Source: Bacteroidota bacterium (GTDB taxonomy: Bacteria; Bacteroidota; Bacteroidia; 2-12-FULL-35-15). From it: DNA of 64,000 nucleotides. The stretch lies in the NCBI GenBank assembly GCA_025963715.1, contig JAOQAG010000012.1, forward strand, positions 62,001 to 126,000, in the 5' to 3' direction. The first letter of the stretch is position 1. The number at the start of each line of letters is the position of its first letter. Below the pieces are notes generated by a model, which was not told the origin of the DNA, made no database searches, and worked only from the letters and a program-made list of their open reading frames with translations. Shown here piece after piece: positions 8,384 to 17,086 of the stretch. Made by a program: the position numbers and the translations under genes.

Positions 8384-8391
8384 TATCTTTG
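8384..8391 (+). promoter_or_regulatory. -7 box TATCTTTG 4 bases before a start codon
   Basis: Perfect TAnnTTTG match ending at 8391; the desaturase ATG is at 8396. If used, transcription would start at or beside the initiation codon (leaderless mRNA). No clear -33 TTG at the expected spacing. Confidence 0.5.
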
Positions 8392-8395
8392 CCGA

Positions 8396-9409
8396 ATGCT
8401 TGCAGGCAAAGAACTCATATTAGCAACCAAACCATTTGCAAAAGAAATCCGCTGGAAAAGCTGGTACCACACAATTGTGGGGTTCCTGCTTTTAACTGGG
8501 TCTATTTTGGGTACCTACCTGGTTCCCCCGGTTTGGGGTAAAATTCTCTGCAGCCTTTTCGCTGCCGCGATGTTGTCGCGTGTTTTTATCATTTTTCATG
8601 ATTTTCAGCACCATTCCATCCTGCAAAAATCGGTTCCGGCCAACGTGCTTTTTACCATTTTTGGCATTTACATGATCACGCCGCCAAGCATCTGGAAACG
8701 TTCACACGATCACCATCACAATCACAACGCTAAATTATTCAGTGCCAGCATCGGTTCCTACCCGATCATGACCCGCCAGAAGTTTATGGAGGCGACCAAA
8801 GCTGAAAAATTTATATACCTTGCCATCCGCCATCCGCTCAACATGTTTTTTGCCTATTTCACAACATTTATGTACGGCATGTGCATTCAATCGTTTGTAA
8901 GCAGCCCGCGCAGGCATTGGGATTCATTAGTAGTATTGATCCTGCATTTTGGTTTTGCTACCTTTTTAGTTGTTTATTTCGGCTGGATCACCCTGCTGCT
9001 GAGTTTTATCATGCCGTTCTTTTTATCTCACATGCTGGGCGCTTATTTGTTTTATGCACAGCACAATTTTCCGGGTGTGGTTTTCCGTAACAATGTCGAC
9101 TGGCATTATGCCAATGCTGCATTGGAATCGTCCAGCTTTATGGCCATGAACCCCGTTTGGAACTGGATAACTGCAAACATCGGCTATCACCACATTCACC
9201 ATTTGAATTCAAGAATTCCTTTTTACCGGTTGCCCGAAGCAATGGCAGCCATCCCCGAGTTGCAAAAAGCAACAAAAATAACCCTCAATCCCGGCGATAT
9301 TATCCGTTGCCTGCGCTTAAAAGTATGGGATCCTGAACAAAACAGGATGATCGGCTTTGCTGAAATGGTAGCTACCGATATGCCGGTGATCCCGAAAAAA
9401 GCGGGTTAG
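8396..9409 (+). CDS. Membrane fatty acid desaturase
   Basis: 337 residues. Histidine boxes of the di-iron membrane desaturase family are visible: HDFQHH (68-73), HDHHHNH (104-110) and HHIHH (265-269), plus H223 in AQHNFPG. Hydrophobic segments at about 26-45, 50-67, 85-97, 150-166, 177-195 and 197-220 fit four or more membrane passes. It should introduce a double bond into acyl chains (acyl-lipid or acyl-CoA), adjusting membrane fluidity. Length and box spacing are normal. It stands alone between msrA and a lipoprotein gene; the exact regioselectivity cannot be read from sequence. Confidence 0.9.
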   Translation: MLAGKELILATKPFAKEIRWKSWYHTIVGFLLLTGSILGTYLVPPVWGKILCSLFAAAMLSRVFIIFHDFQHHSILQKSVPANVLFTIFGIYMITPPSIWKRSHDHHHNHNAKLFSASIGSYPIMTRQKFMEATKAEKFIYLAIRHPLNMFFAYFTTFMYGMCIQSFVSSPRRHWDSLVVLILHFGFATFLVVYFGWITLLLSFIMPFFLSHMLGAYLFYAQHNFPGVVFRNNVDWHYANAALESSSFMAMNPVWNWITANIGYHHIHHLNSRIPFYRLPEAMAAIPELQKATKITLNPGDIIRCLRLKVWDPEQNRMIGFAEMVATDMPVIPKKAG

Positions 9410-9494
9410 TGCTGTAAGAAAATGACCTGCATAAATTGCCGGTTTAAGAAATACGATCTGCGATCCTGGTTCTGAAACAATAGTAACAGCTAAG

Positions 9495-10139
9495 ATGAAA
9501 CATCTCTTCACTTTCCTTATTTTTATATTTTTCATTAGCTGTGCAAACAGGTTAACTTATGTAAATAAAAGCGGGAGCTGCCGTATTAAATTATACAACG
9601 ATTCCACGTATCATCTAAAGTATCCGACTTTTTTTAAAAATATACGGAAAAACGGAACTTATAAAATTACGGGGAACTCTCTTGTATTAAAGCGAACCAT
9701 CAAAAACATCGTTTACGATAGCACAGATTGTTCATCCATTTACTACATCGACCATCCTGACACGGTAGAATTATCATTCAGAAACCTCAACGACAGTTCT
9801 ATTAATGTAGCCTTTACGATCAATCAAAATTCTACTGTTTTTAAAACGGATCATTCAGGCCATTTAAAAATTTTGTACAGTGACCTTGTATCGAAAAAAA
9901 TAATTTCCAGCGACAGTTCCTTTCATTCGATCAGCATTTCCTTTAACAACACTGCTTATTTTATTTCAGGCAAATCAATGTTTCCAAAACCAACAAACAT
10001 TGACATCCAGCTGAACCAGTTCGTTGGTCAGAAAACGGTTACCCTGTACCGGAAGTTTGACTATTTAAATGATACGGTTATTGTTAATGGCATGGATCCA
10101 AAGGCAATTGGGCGTGACCGGAAGCTGACAAGGAGATAA
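9495..10139 (+). CDS. Hypothetical lipoprotein
   Basis: 214 residues. The N-terminus is a short lipoprotein signal (FIFFISC, lipidated Cys16). The mature protein is rich in Ser/Asn/Thr and beta-strand-like sequence with two Cys near the front; it ends in a basic tail. The segment about residues 25-110 (NKSGSCRIKLYNDSTYHLKY, NGTYKITGN) resembles small beta-barrel lipid-pocket or copper-resistance-type lipoproteins, but this is only an impression. Function not recognised. Confidence 0.65.
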   Translation: MKHLFTFLIFIFFISCANRLTYVNKSGSCRIKLYNDSTYHLKYPTFFKNIRKNGTYKITGNSLVLKRTIKNIVYDSTDCSSIYYIDHPDTVELSFRNLNDSSINVAFTINQNSTVFKTDHSGHLKILYSDLVSKKIISSDSSFHSISISFNNTAYFISGKSMFPKPTNIDIQLNQFVGQKTVTLYRKFDYLNDTVIVNGMDPKAIGRDRKLTRR

Positions 10140-10140
10140 T

Positions 10141-10175
10141 AAAAATAAAAAAGCATGACACTTTCGCATCATGCT
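10141..10175 (-). terminator. Terminator for the minus-strand gene, possibly bidirectional
   Basis: AGCATGA (10152-10158) pairs with TCATGCT (10169-10175). Read on the minus strand the stem is followed by TTTTTTATTTTT, a good U-tract for the gene ending at 10208. The convergent plus-strand gene ends at 10139, so it may serve both directions. Confidence 0.7.
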
Positions 10176-10207
10176 CTTCATCTATCAAATTCTTTTTTCC
10201 CTATAAA

Positions 10208-11197
10208 TTACTGCACAATCATTTTCTTATTTATCACATTATGATTACTATCTATAATCTGTAAATTATAAACACCCTTTGCCATCTCTCCTTTTTCTAT
10301 TATCAATTGTTTCCCGGAATATACGATCGTTTTGACCTCCCGGCCTGTCACATCCGTTATTTTCACAATGACATTTATTTGTTCTTCAGGGAAATTAATA
10401 GTTGTTTGTTCTGAAAACGGGTTTGGAAAAACACTGATTTGTTCAGCTGAAATTTCGGAAATGCTAGTAGTTAACGTTGGGTAAAAATTATACGTTATTC
10501 CTATGGATGGAGTTCCATCTATTGAAGTGTAGGCTGGGCTACATGCTGCATAAAATCCATATGATGGTAAATTGGCAGTACCTGTAAGGCAAAGAATGCC
10601 AAGACCACTACAGTCACCATAAAAGAATTGTACACTCGGCCCCGGATCCGGGTCACTTGTTCCATCCGGGTATCCATAAGTTAACGGGTCTGTGTCATTG
10701 TTTCCAAAATGAATTTCAATATGACTATCCAATTCAAATAACCAAATTTGAAAATCAACATAATCAGTAGAATCACTTACGGGATAATAATTCCTAAAGC
10801 CAGCGTTTTGCCATTCAGCCTTAAAGATATGCTGTCCGGTAGTACCCGTAATTTCATAAGAAAGTGGTGAGAGCGATGTAAGAATTCCTCTATCAATTAA
10901 CAGAGACCCCGCAAAAGGGCTATAATAAACCATCAATTGATTATTTGCACTTGTACCTGTAAAACCTATCTCCCCTCCAGCATCTATATCTATTGTAGTA
11001 TAAGCGTATCCAGAAAGCATGAAGTTAAAGCCCAGCGATAAATGATAAGAAGAGTTCGAGTTCCAAACTGTCCCAACATTTAAAGAAATAGGAGAACTTA
11101 AAGGTTGATAACTAGTTGTTGTAGTAGTCATAGAATATTGCCCGTTAGAGAATAGGCTAATCAACGACAGCAAGTAAATCAATGTAATTTTTTTCAT
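10208..11197 (-). CDS. T9SS-secreted protein of unknown function
   Basis: 329 residues. Signal peptide 1-19 (LIYLLSLISLFSNG, then Q). Residues about 30-225 form a beta-rich globular region (LSLGFNFMLSG, DIDAGGEIGFTG, WQNAGFRNYY, IHFGNND) of a type often found as the catalytic-free cargo portion. Residues about 245-329 are a type A T9SS sorting domain (SVFPNPFSEQTTINF, VKITDVTGREV, GVYNLQI, KKMIVQ end). The protein should cross the outer membrane through T9SS and be anchored to A-LPS or released. The gene is minus strand, with a terminator just downstream. Confidence 0.85.
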   Translation of the reverse strand: MKKITLIYLLSLISLFSNGQYSMTTTTTSYQPLSSPISLNVGTVWNSNSSYHLSLGFNFMLSGYAYTTIDIDAGGEIGFTGTSANNQLMVYYSPFAGSLLIDRGILTSLSPLSYEITGTTGQHIFKAEWQNAGFRNYYPVSDSTDYVDFQIWLFELDSHIEIHFGNNDTDPLTYGYPDGTSDPDPGPSVQFFYGDCSGLGILCLTGTANLPSYGFYAACSPAYTSIDGTPSIGITYNFYPTLTTSISEISAEQISVFPNPFSEQTTINFPEEQINVIVKITDVTGREVKTIVYSGKQLIIEKGEMAKGVYNLQIIDSNHNVINKKMIVQ

Positions 11198-11218
11198 TTC
11201 ATTTAGTTCTAAAACATC

Positions 11219-12238
11219 TTACTGCTTATTCTCCCTCTCCAGCGTATTTAAACGTTGCACGATCGAATCCAAATTACGGAAGTGAATGTATGCTTTTCTG
11301 TATTTGTTTGCATCAAATGCCGGAGAACCCATTTGCACTTCTCCTTTTTTGGTAATGCTTTTTGAGATCCCGGATTGCGCCGTGATGATCGTATTATCAG
11401 CAATTTCCAAATGTCCAACAATCCCAACTTGTCCGCTGAACATGCAATTTTTACCGATCTTTGTAGAGCCTGCAACCACACCGTGTGCGGCAATGTAAGT
11501 ATTTTCGCCTATTTCCACGTTGTGTGCAATGTGGATCAGGTTATCAAACTTAACGCCTTTACGTAAAATAGTGGAACCCAATGTTGCCCTATCGATCGCA
11601 CAATTCGCGCCGATCTCCACATCATCTTCAATGATCACATTTCCAATCTGCGGAATTTTTTGGTTATCATTTTGCGGATTAAAACGGAAGCCATCGCTGC
11701 CAATTACCGTTCCCGAATGGATGATGCAATTTTTACCGATCTGCGTTTCCGAATAAATTTTAACGCCGGAAAAAAGCGTGGTATTATCGCCAATCACGCT
11801 GTTATCACCAATGTATACCTGCGGATAAATTTTCACGTTGTTTCCAACTTTTACGTTTTCGCCAACAAAAGCAAACTCGCCCAAGTAAATGTTCTCGCCT
11901 GTTTTTGCGCTTTCCGAAATAAAGCCCAGTTTGGAGATCCCAGTTTTATTCAGTTTTACCTGGTTGTACATTTCCAGTAATTTTGAAAATGCAATTTCTG
12001 CGCTGTCAACGCGGATCATTGTTGCAGTAACGGGCTCTGTTGGCACAAAATCCTTGTTAACAATTACCAGCGATGCTTTGGTACCATAAATATATTGCAC
12101 GTATTTAGGATTCGCCAAAAAAGAAATAGAACCCGGTTCGCCTTCTTCGATCTTTGATAATTTGCTGATCTTTACATCTGCATTTCCTTCTATTTGTCCG
12201 TTTAATAAACCGGCTATTTGCTGTGCGCTGAATTCCAT
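11219..12238 (-). CDS. lpxD: UDP-3-O-(3-hydroxyacyl)glucosamine N-acyltransferase LpxD
   Basis: 339 residues from the ATG at 12238, chosen because MEFSAQQIAG is the typical LpxD N-terminus; the open frame extends upstream only through repeat DNA. LpxD adds the second 3-hydroxyacyl chain, N-linked, in lipid A synthesis. An N-terminal uridine-binding domain (1-100) is followed by left-handed beta-helix hexapeptide repeats (about 105-300) and a C-terminal helix (310-339). The catalytic His is H239 in NLIHIAHN, matching the numbering of the E. coli enzyme. The gene is not with lpxA/lpxC/fabZ here; its 5' flank is an unusual word-repeat block. Confidence 0.95.
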   Translation of the reverse strand: MEFSAQQIAGLLNGQIEGNADVKISKLSKIEEGEPGSISFLANPKYVQYIYGTKASLVIVNKDFVPTEPVTATMIRVDSAEIAFSKLLEMYNQVKLNKTGISKLGFISESAKTGENIYLGEFAFVGENVKVGNNVKIYPQVYIGDNSVIGDNTTLFSGVKIYSETQIGKNCIIHSGTVIGSDGFRFNPQNDNQKIPQIGNVIIEDDVEIGANCAIDRATLGSTILRKGVKFDNLIHIAHNVEIGENTYIAAHGVVAGSTKIGKNCMFSGQVGIVGHLEIADNTIITAQSGISKSITKKGEVQMGSPAFDANKYRKAYIHFRNLDSIVQRLNTLERENKQ

Positions 12239-12303
12239 CTGAGTGTTTTTTAATTGTTGTGGTTTAGAGATCCCAAATATATTATTTTTTTGCGAGACGT
12301 GTT

Positions 12304-12603
12304 GCACTGGGTTTTGAACCATATAATTTCTGATAAAGTACTGTGCGGTTTGAACCACAAAGGAAGGCAAAAAGCTAAGTCTAATATACTGTGTATTTTT
12401 GAACCACATAAGGAACATAAGAAAACATAAGGCGGGAGGTAAAGTGCTGTGGAGCTTTTGAACCACAAAAGAAGACAAAAGAAACAAAAGGCGAGACGTA
12501 ACTTACTGTGTGTTATCACCCCTGACAGGGTTTGAAACCCTGACAGGGGTATCTTCGTAGCAGGCGTATGGTTTGGCTTTTCAAACGCAGCATCTGCGCA
12601 AAG
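12304..12603. repeat. Composite intergenic word-repeat block upstream of lpxD
   Basis: Four successive units of the form (T)ACTG-G-x-TTTTGAACCA(C) begin near 12304, 12339, 12387 and 12445, three of them followed by ACCACATAAGG / ACCACAAAAGAAG-type words; another TACTGTGTG is at 12494. A palindromic element with direct and inverted CCCTGACAGGG (12518-12550; core CAGGGTTTGAAACCCTG) follows, then the word GCAGCATCTGCGCAAAGC at 12588-12605. Reading frames crossing this block translate only the repeats and are not genes. Confidence 0.8.
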
Positions 12604-12660
12604 CAAACTTTGAACTTTGAACTTTAAACTTTTGAACTTTGAACCTGCAACTTTGAACTA
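12604..12660 (-). repeat. GTTCAAAGTTCAAAG word array abutting the rluD stop codon
   Basis: On the minus strand the array begins within the rluD stop (TAGTTCAAAG) and repeats the 8-9-base word GTTCAAAG about six times with small variations, then joins the TTTGC..GCAGATGCTG word. This is the same order and orientation relative to the upstream gene as at 17107, 41591, 61561 and 63815. Confidence 0.85.
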
Positions 12661-13752
12661 TTCTTCAGCAGCGTTCGAGTTGGCATATCCGCGCCATTTG
12701 GTAATTGCAGCCTGCATATCCGCAGGAAGCTCCGAATCAAAGTGGATGTATTTTCCGGTAATAGGATGGTTAAAGCCCAGTGATTTTGCATGCAATGCAT
12801 GACGTGGCAACAGGGCAAAACAATTATCTACAAATTGTTTGTATTTGGCAAAGGTGGTTCCTTTTAAAATGCGGTTTCCGCCATAAGTATCATCATTAAA
12901 AAGCGAATGGCCGATGTGCTGCATGTGCGCGCGGATCTGGTGCGTACGGCCGGTTTCGAGCTTACACTCAATCAGCGTTACGTAACCAAAGCGCTCCAGC
13001 ACGCGGTAATGCGTTACAGCATGCTTGCCGGTCTCGCTGCCTTCGGGATATACCGCCATTAATTTACGATCGCGCAAATGCCTGCCGATGTTACCGGTTA
13101 CAGTTCCGCTTTCTTCTGTAAAATCGCCCCATACCAATGCAATGTAGATCCTGTCAAGGTTACGGTCGAAAAAATCTTTTGCAAGTTTTGTCATGGCTAT
13201 TTCACTTTTAGCAACCACCATGATCCCACTTGTATTTTTATCGAGGCGGTGCACCAAACCCGGGCGAAGCCCTGCGCTTGTAGCTGATTGCGCTGTGGTT
13301 TCCAATGTAGCACCGGAATTACTTACCGGCAGGTTTTGAAAATGATACACCAATGCATTTACCAATGTGCCTTTGTAATTTCCGTAACCGGGATGCACCA
13401 CCATGCCCGGTTGTTTATTGATAATGATCAGGTCATTGTCTTCGTATACAACATTGATCGGAATGTTTTGCGGGATCAGCTCAATTTCGCGCGGCGGATG
13501 CGATAATACAATGGTGATCGTATCGTGGGGTTTTACCTTGTAATTGGATTTTACAGGCTTGTCATTCACCAGGATGTTACCATTTTCGGCGGCCTGCTGA
13601 ATTTTGCTTCGCGTGGCATTTTCGATGCGGTTCATCAAAAATTTATCGATGCGCAACAATGCCTGTCCTTTATCGGCTGTTACTCTGTAATGTTCATAAA
13701 GACCTTGCTCTTCTTCATTCTCATCGGGGATATCTAACTCTTCTTCGTTCAT
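12658..13752 (-). CDS. rluD: RluD-family 23S rRNA pseudouridine synthase
   Basis: 364 residues. It isomerises uridines in large-subunit rRNA (RluD: positions 1911/1915/1917 in E. coli). An acidic N-terminal tail (1-18) precedes an S4 RNA-binding domain (about 32-90: LRIDKFLMNRI, SKIQQAAENGNILVN) and the catalytic domain with HRLDKNTSG, catalytic Asp171. ETGRTHQIRAHM and the RHALHAKSLGF motif are present. The gene is 49 bases downstream of a T9SS cargo gene and in the same direction as PASTA and ddl genes; a Ddl-PASTA-RluD neighbourhood is a common Bacteroidota arrangement. Confidence 0.95.
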   Translation of the reverse strand: MNEEELDIPDENEEEQGLYEHYRVTADKGQALLRIDKFLMNRIENATRSKIQQAAENGNILVNDKPVKSNYKVKPHDTITIVLSHPPREIELIPQNIPINVVYEDNDLIIINKQPGMVVHPGYGNYKGTLVNALVYHFQNLPVSNSGATLETTAQSATSAGLRPGLVHRLDKNTSGIMVVAKSEIAMTKLAKDFFDRNLDRIYIALVWGDFTEESGTVTGNIGRHLRDRKLMAVYPEGSETGKHAVTHYRVLERFGYVTLIECKLETGRTHQIRAHMQHIGHSLFNDDTYGGNRILKGTTFAKYKQFVDNCFALLPRHALHAKSLGFNHPITGKYIHFDSELPADMQAAITKWRGYANSNAAEE

Positions 13753-13801
13753 GCTCTTCGTCTTTATTGTGGCTGCATACAGCCCTATTGCATTAAAAAT
13801 G

Positions 13802-15733
13802 CTAGTTGGAAATAATAAATTTATTCAGGGAAACATCGCTGTTATTTACGATCCTCACAAAATAAATTCCATTCGATAAATTGGAAATATCAATGTATCC
13901 GGGCAATGCACCGGTATTTTCCAATACCGTACGGCCGTACATATCAATTACGGTACAGGTGGTTTTCTGATCGGTTACCGGCGCTGTACTTCTTAAATAT
14001 AATTTATCCTTCGCGGGATTCGGGAATACCGTTATTTTATTTTTATCAGCCTTGTCGTAGTCGGCAATACCAACTGCTCCGGCGGCAGATCCCAGGATCG
14101 GACGCATCATCAGCGATCCGGAAAACGGTGATGTGTACCAGGTGCCGCTGGTGCTGTAATATGTTTTGTCCTGTGAATTTGTATTCACATCTACCCCAAT
14201 GTTGATCGGCTGCGTGGTATTCTGGTCGAAGCCTACAAAAAAAGTAGTGCCACCCGCAAGGAATAAAGGCGTTTCGAGGTAATACCGTGTAAATGCATTT
14301 CTGCCGGATTGATTGTAAGAAGGTGTATCCAGCGCAGAATAAATGTACAGCACAGATCCCGGATTTCCGGAACCGCCTACGCCCCAAACTTTTAGCTTGA
14401 AGGTAAACAAGGAGGCATCGGTCCATTGCGGATTAAAATAAATATCAACGGCACGTAACGAATCATCTACTGTAGTGGCATATTTTTCTGCCAGCTGTGC
14501 GTGCAAAAAGCCGACAAGCCCAAAGGAAATTTCGGCAGTTCCATCATCGTAAGCATAATAATTATCAAATTCCTGTTTGTGACGGATAGTATCGTTACCG
14601 AGCAGCTTATCTTCGGAAGGCGAAGGCGCAATGCTGGTTTCAATGGTATAATTTGTTTTTCCGGTTAAAGCCGGAATGGTGTAATTAACAGGCGGTGAAG
14701 CAACGGGAGCCGCAGAAATATAGCCGCTGGTGGCATACGGATCAAAATTAACCGCACCGGCATTATAGGTGGTATTTACCTGCACGTTGTTCTCATCATA
14801 AATACGGTATTCGAAATTACCGCCAAAGCTGGTAGCTGCATTGTTATTCCTCACAGTAGTGGAATACCCTGTTTTCATAAAAGATGCCGTATACTGCTCC
14901 CAGGGCATTACGCTATAGGTATTGAGCAGCGAGGGTGTGTTGTACACAAAAGAAATATCGCGGAGCAAGGTATCCGACCGGTTTTTGTTGAGGTATACAT
15001 CGTCGATGTGCCAGTGATCGCCGTTACCGCTTAATGTGGCCCAGTTGGTAAACCGGAACTGAAATCCTTTTTGCAGGTACACCGGATTGGTTACATGCAG
15101 CATGACCATTGAGAAAGCTGTATCGGTAATATCGGTAAGCAAGCCGGGTGTAGCCCAAACATGGTCCCAGGAACCGGAGAATACATTTTTAAATTCGAGG
15201 ATCAGGGAATCATCGCGGTCAGGGAAATTTCCACGTCCTTGTGCCTGGTAATAAAAGCTGAAATAAACGGAAGTATCTCCCGGAAGGTACAGGTCAATGG
15301 GTTTTGATGTAAGCGTATCCGCTTTGCCGCTGCTGTATTGGTCAGCCAGAAAATTGTAAGGATAACCGTTTGCATTCAGCCCGTCGAATGTAGCAACACC
15401 CAGTGTTGGCGGTGCAATCGGTAAATCGCGGTTAATGTATACGGAATTATTCAGCCAGAATGCCGTATCGGGATACGGGCCTTCATACGCAAAATCGTCT
15501 TCAAAACCGGCAATCCCCAGCGAAAGTGTATCGGTGATGGAACCGCCGCTGCGGAGCAGGGATTTTTTTTGCAGCTCATCGTGTTTTGCGATCAGCGGGC
15601 CGTTCACGGTCAATGCCGCTTTTGTCCAGCCTTGCGCAAACAAGCCTGCAGAGAAGAGCAGCAGCAATGAAAGAAGTATGTTTTTTTTTGTTGTCAAAAT
15701 CGTTACAGTGTTATTGAGGATCATCGTCATCAT
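13802..15733 (-). CDS. Large T9SS-secreted protein
   Basis: 643 residues from the first ATG at 15733, which overlaps the PASTA gene end by 23 bases; a TTG at 15697 (giving MTTKKNILLSLLLLF) would yield a more typical signal peptide and no overlap. Residues about 70-245 resemble a MAM/choice-of-anchor-type beta-sandwich (GFEDDFAYEG, YFSFYYQAQGRG, WHIDDVYL). The centre (about 385-545) is another beta-rich domain, and residues about 560-643 are a type A T9SS sorting domain (ITVFPNPAKDKLYL, VIDMYGRTV, GIYFVRIV). No catalytic motif is seen. Its position between PASTA and rluD suggests co-expression with envelope genes. Confidence 0.85.
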   Translation of the reverse strand: MMTMILNNTVTILTTKKNILLSLLLLFSAGLFAQGWTKAALTVNGPLIAKHDELQKKSLLRSGGSITDTLSLGIAGFEDDFAYEGPYPDTAFWLNNSVYINRDLPIAPPTLGVATFDGLNANGYPYNFLADQYSSGKADTLTSKPIDLYLPGDTSVYFSFYYQAQGRGNFPDRDDSLILEFKNVFSGSWDHVWATPGLLTDITDTAFSMVMLHVTNPVYLQKGFQFRFTNWATLSGNGDHWHIDDVYLNKNRSDTLLRDISFVYNTPSLLNTYSVMPWEQYTASFMKTGYSTTVRNNNAATSFGGNFEYRIYDENNVQVNTTYNAGAVNFDPYATSGYISAAPVASPPVNYTIPALTGKTNYTIETSIAPSPSEDKLLGNDTIRHKQEFDNYYAYDDGTAEISFGLVGFLHAQLAEKYATTVDDSLRAVDIYFNPQWTDASLFTFKLKVWGVGGSGNPGSVLYIYSALDTPSYNQSGRNAFTRYYLETPLFLAGGTTFFVGFDQNTTQPINIGVDVNTNSQDKTYYSTSGTWYTSPFSGSLMMRPILGSAAGAVGIADYDKADKNKITVFPNPAKDKLYLRSTAPVTDQKTTCTVIDMYGRTVLENTGALPGYIDISNLSNGIYFVRIVNNSDVSLNKFIISN

Positions 15734-16544
15734 CAGGTGGTGGATTAGAACCGGAACCAGTTCCGATCTTGTCCTTATCAGACGTAAGGTAAATGTCTAC
15801 GGTTGCCCCCATGTTAATAGTTCTGTCTTTTCCACACGATGGCGACTGGCGATAAACGCGTACCGCAGTGGAAGATGAATCGTTTGGGTTATCAAATGTT
15901 ACAGCCCCGATACTCAGCGAGCTTTGGGCCAGCTTTTCCATTGCTTCTTTGCGGCTAAGGCCGGATAAGCAGGGAATTCCTACTTCTTCATCGCTCAATC
16001 CTTTACCTACCACCAGGTCGATCACGGTACCTTTTGCAACGATTTCGCCCGGTGCAATTTTTTTACCTTTTACCAGCTGATCGAGTACACAATTGGCGCA
16101 TTGATCGGGTACAAATTTGGTTTTTCCCATTTTCAGCCCGTATGTAATGATCATGGACGATGCCTGGCGCAGGGAACAGTCGATGAGCTTTGGCATTTGA
16201 ATGCTTGGCGGCATCAGGGAAGTAACATATAAAAAGATAATGCGGTTTTCTTTCACTTCGGCGCCTGCTTCGGGTTCCTGTTTTACAACGGTTCCTTTTT
16301 GCGCTTTTACATCGTAAATGGAATCGATCACGAGGTAACGGATGTGTTTGTCGCTGGTAAACTGATCGAGATCACCGATCTTCACACTGGTAAAATCAGG
16401 CACTTTTATAATCTGGCCGTGGTTTGTAGCGGACTGTAACCACATCAGCAACAGCCAGACCAATAAACTTAAGGTTACGACGTAAATCGCCAAATGTTTT
16501 AAAAATGTCTTACTTTTTATAAACTGGAAAATGCCTTTTAACAT
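15711..16544 (-). CDS. PASTA-domain membrane protein
   Basis: 277 residues. A short cytoplasmic N-terminus, one transmembrane helix (about 18-38, IYVVTLSLLVWLLLMWL), then three PASTA-type repeats in the periplasm (about 45-110, 115-180, 187-255; for example IKVPDF, IQMPKLIDCSLRQA, VGIPCLSGLSRKEA), and an acidic tail ending DDDDDPQ. PASTA domains bind peptidoglycan or beta-lactam-like ligands; here no kinase or transpeptidase domain is attached. The protein lies downstream of the tandem Ddl, consistent with a peptidoglycan role. Several Cys residues in repeats 2 and 3 could form disulfides. Confidence 0.88.
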   Translation of the reverse strand: MLKGIFQFIKSKTFLKHLAIYVVTLSLLVWLLLMWLQSATNHGQIIKVPDFTSVKIGDLDQFTSDKHIRYLVIDSIYDVKAQKGTVVKQEPEAGAEVKENRIIFLYVTSLMPPSIQMPKLIDCSLRQASSMIITYGLKMGKTKFVPDQCANCVLDQLVKGKKIAPGEIVAKGTVIDLVVGKGLSDEEVGIPCLSGLSRKEAMEKLAQSSLSIGAVTFDNPNDSSSTAVRVYRQSPSCGKDRTINMGATVDIYLTSDKDKIGTGSGSNPPPDDDDDPQ

Positions 16545-16690
16545 ATACGGATCGTGGTCGTAATTAGGCTACGAATGTACGAATTTTACGGGAACGGGAA
16601 AAGGAGAATTTTATTATACAGATGGTGAACAGGAACGTCCTTCGACAAGCTCAGGATGACAACGAATCTGGATTGTTGCTGTGTGTGTTT

Positions 16691-16809
16691 GCCACAGATT
16701 CACGGATTAAAAAATCAATAAAAATAATTACATGGATTAATTGCACAAAAATCGCAATGCGATTTATTTGTGCAATTTTTTTTACGGTAAAAATCTGTGA
16801 ATCTGTGGC
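16691..16809. repeat. Nested imperfect inverted repeat
   Basis: Outer arms GCCACAGATTCAC (16691-16703) and GTGAATCTGTGGC (16797-16809) are perfect complements. Inside lies ATTGCACAAAAATCGC / GCGATTTATTTGTGCAAT (16740-16776). The same GTGAATCTGTGGC word recurs alone at about 40593-40605. No gene is visible here. Confidence 0.75.
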
Positions 16810-16837
16810 TGAAAACAAATGATAGTATTTAATTAAC

Positions 16838-17086
16838 AGATCCCGGGTCAGGCCCAGGATGACAGTTAAAAAGGTAAATGGGATTTTGATTTAACAAACA
16901 CAACATCTGCGTACAGCAAAACTTTGAACATTGAACTTTGAACTTTTTTTACACAGTATCTGCGCACAGCAAACTTTGAACTTACTTCTAATTGGCAGAT
17001 CCCGGGTCAAGCCCGGGATGACAGTTAAATTAATGAATTGAGTTTTTTTATAAACACAGTATCTGCGCACAGCAAAATTGAACTTT
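16838..17086 (-). repeat. Triple composite word module downstream of ddl
   Basis: Read on the minus strand after the ddl stop there are three successive copies of (GTTCAAAG array)-(GCTGT-CGCAGAT--TGTGT word), separated by CCCGGGATC-type palindromes at 16996-17024 and 16838-16863. The most distal copy, 16838-16950, is 113 bases long and recurs with only about five differences at 32742-32854 in the opposite orientation. A TCCTTCGACAAGCTCAGG element of the palindrome class lies at 16638-16655. Confidence 0.85.

Noticed and set aside
12250-12606. Minus-strand frames upstream of lpxD, including an 83-codon extension of lpxD
   Set aside because: They consist of translated word repeats; the conserved LpxD N-terminus begins at the ATG at 12238.
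12304-12660. Possible CRISPR array (regularly repeated GAACCACA and GAACTTTG units)
   Set aside because: Units are imperfect, of variable spacing (about 35-58 bases or 8-9 bases), lack unique spacers of constant length, and no cas gene is nearby.
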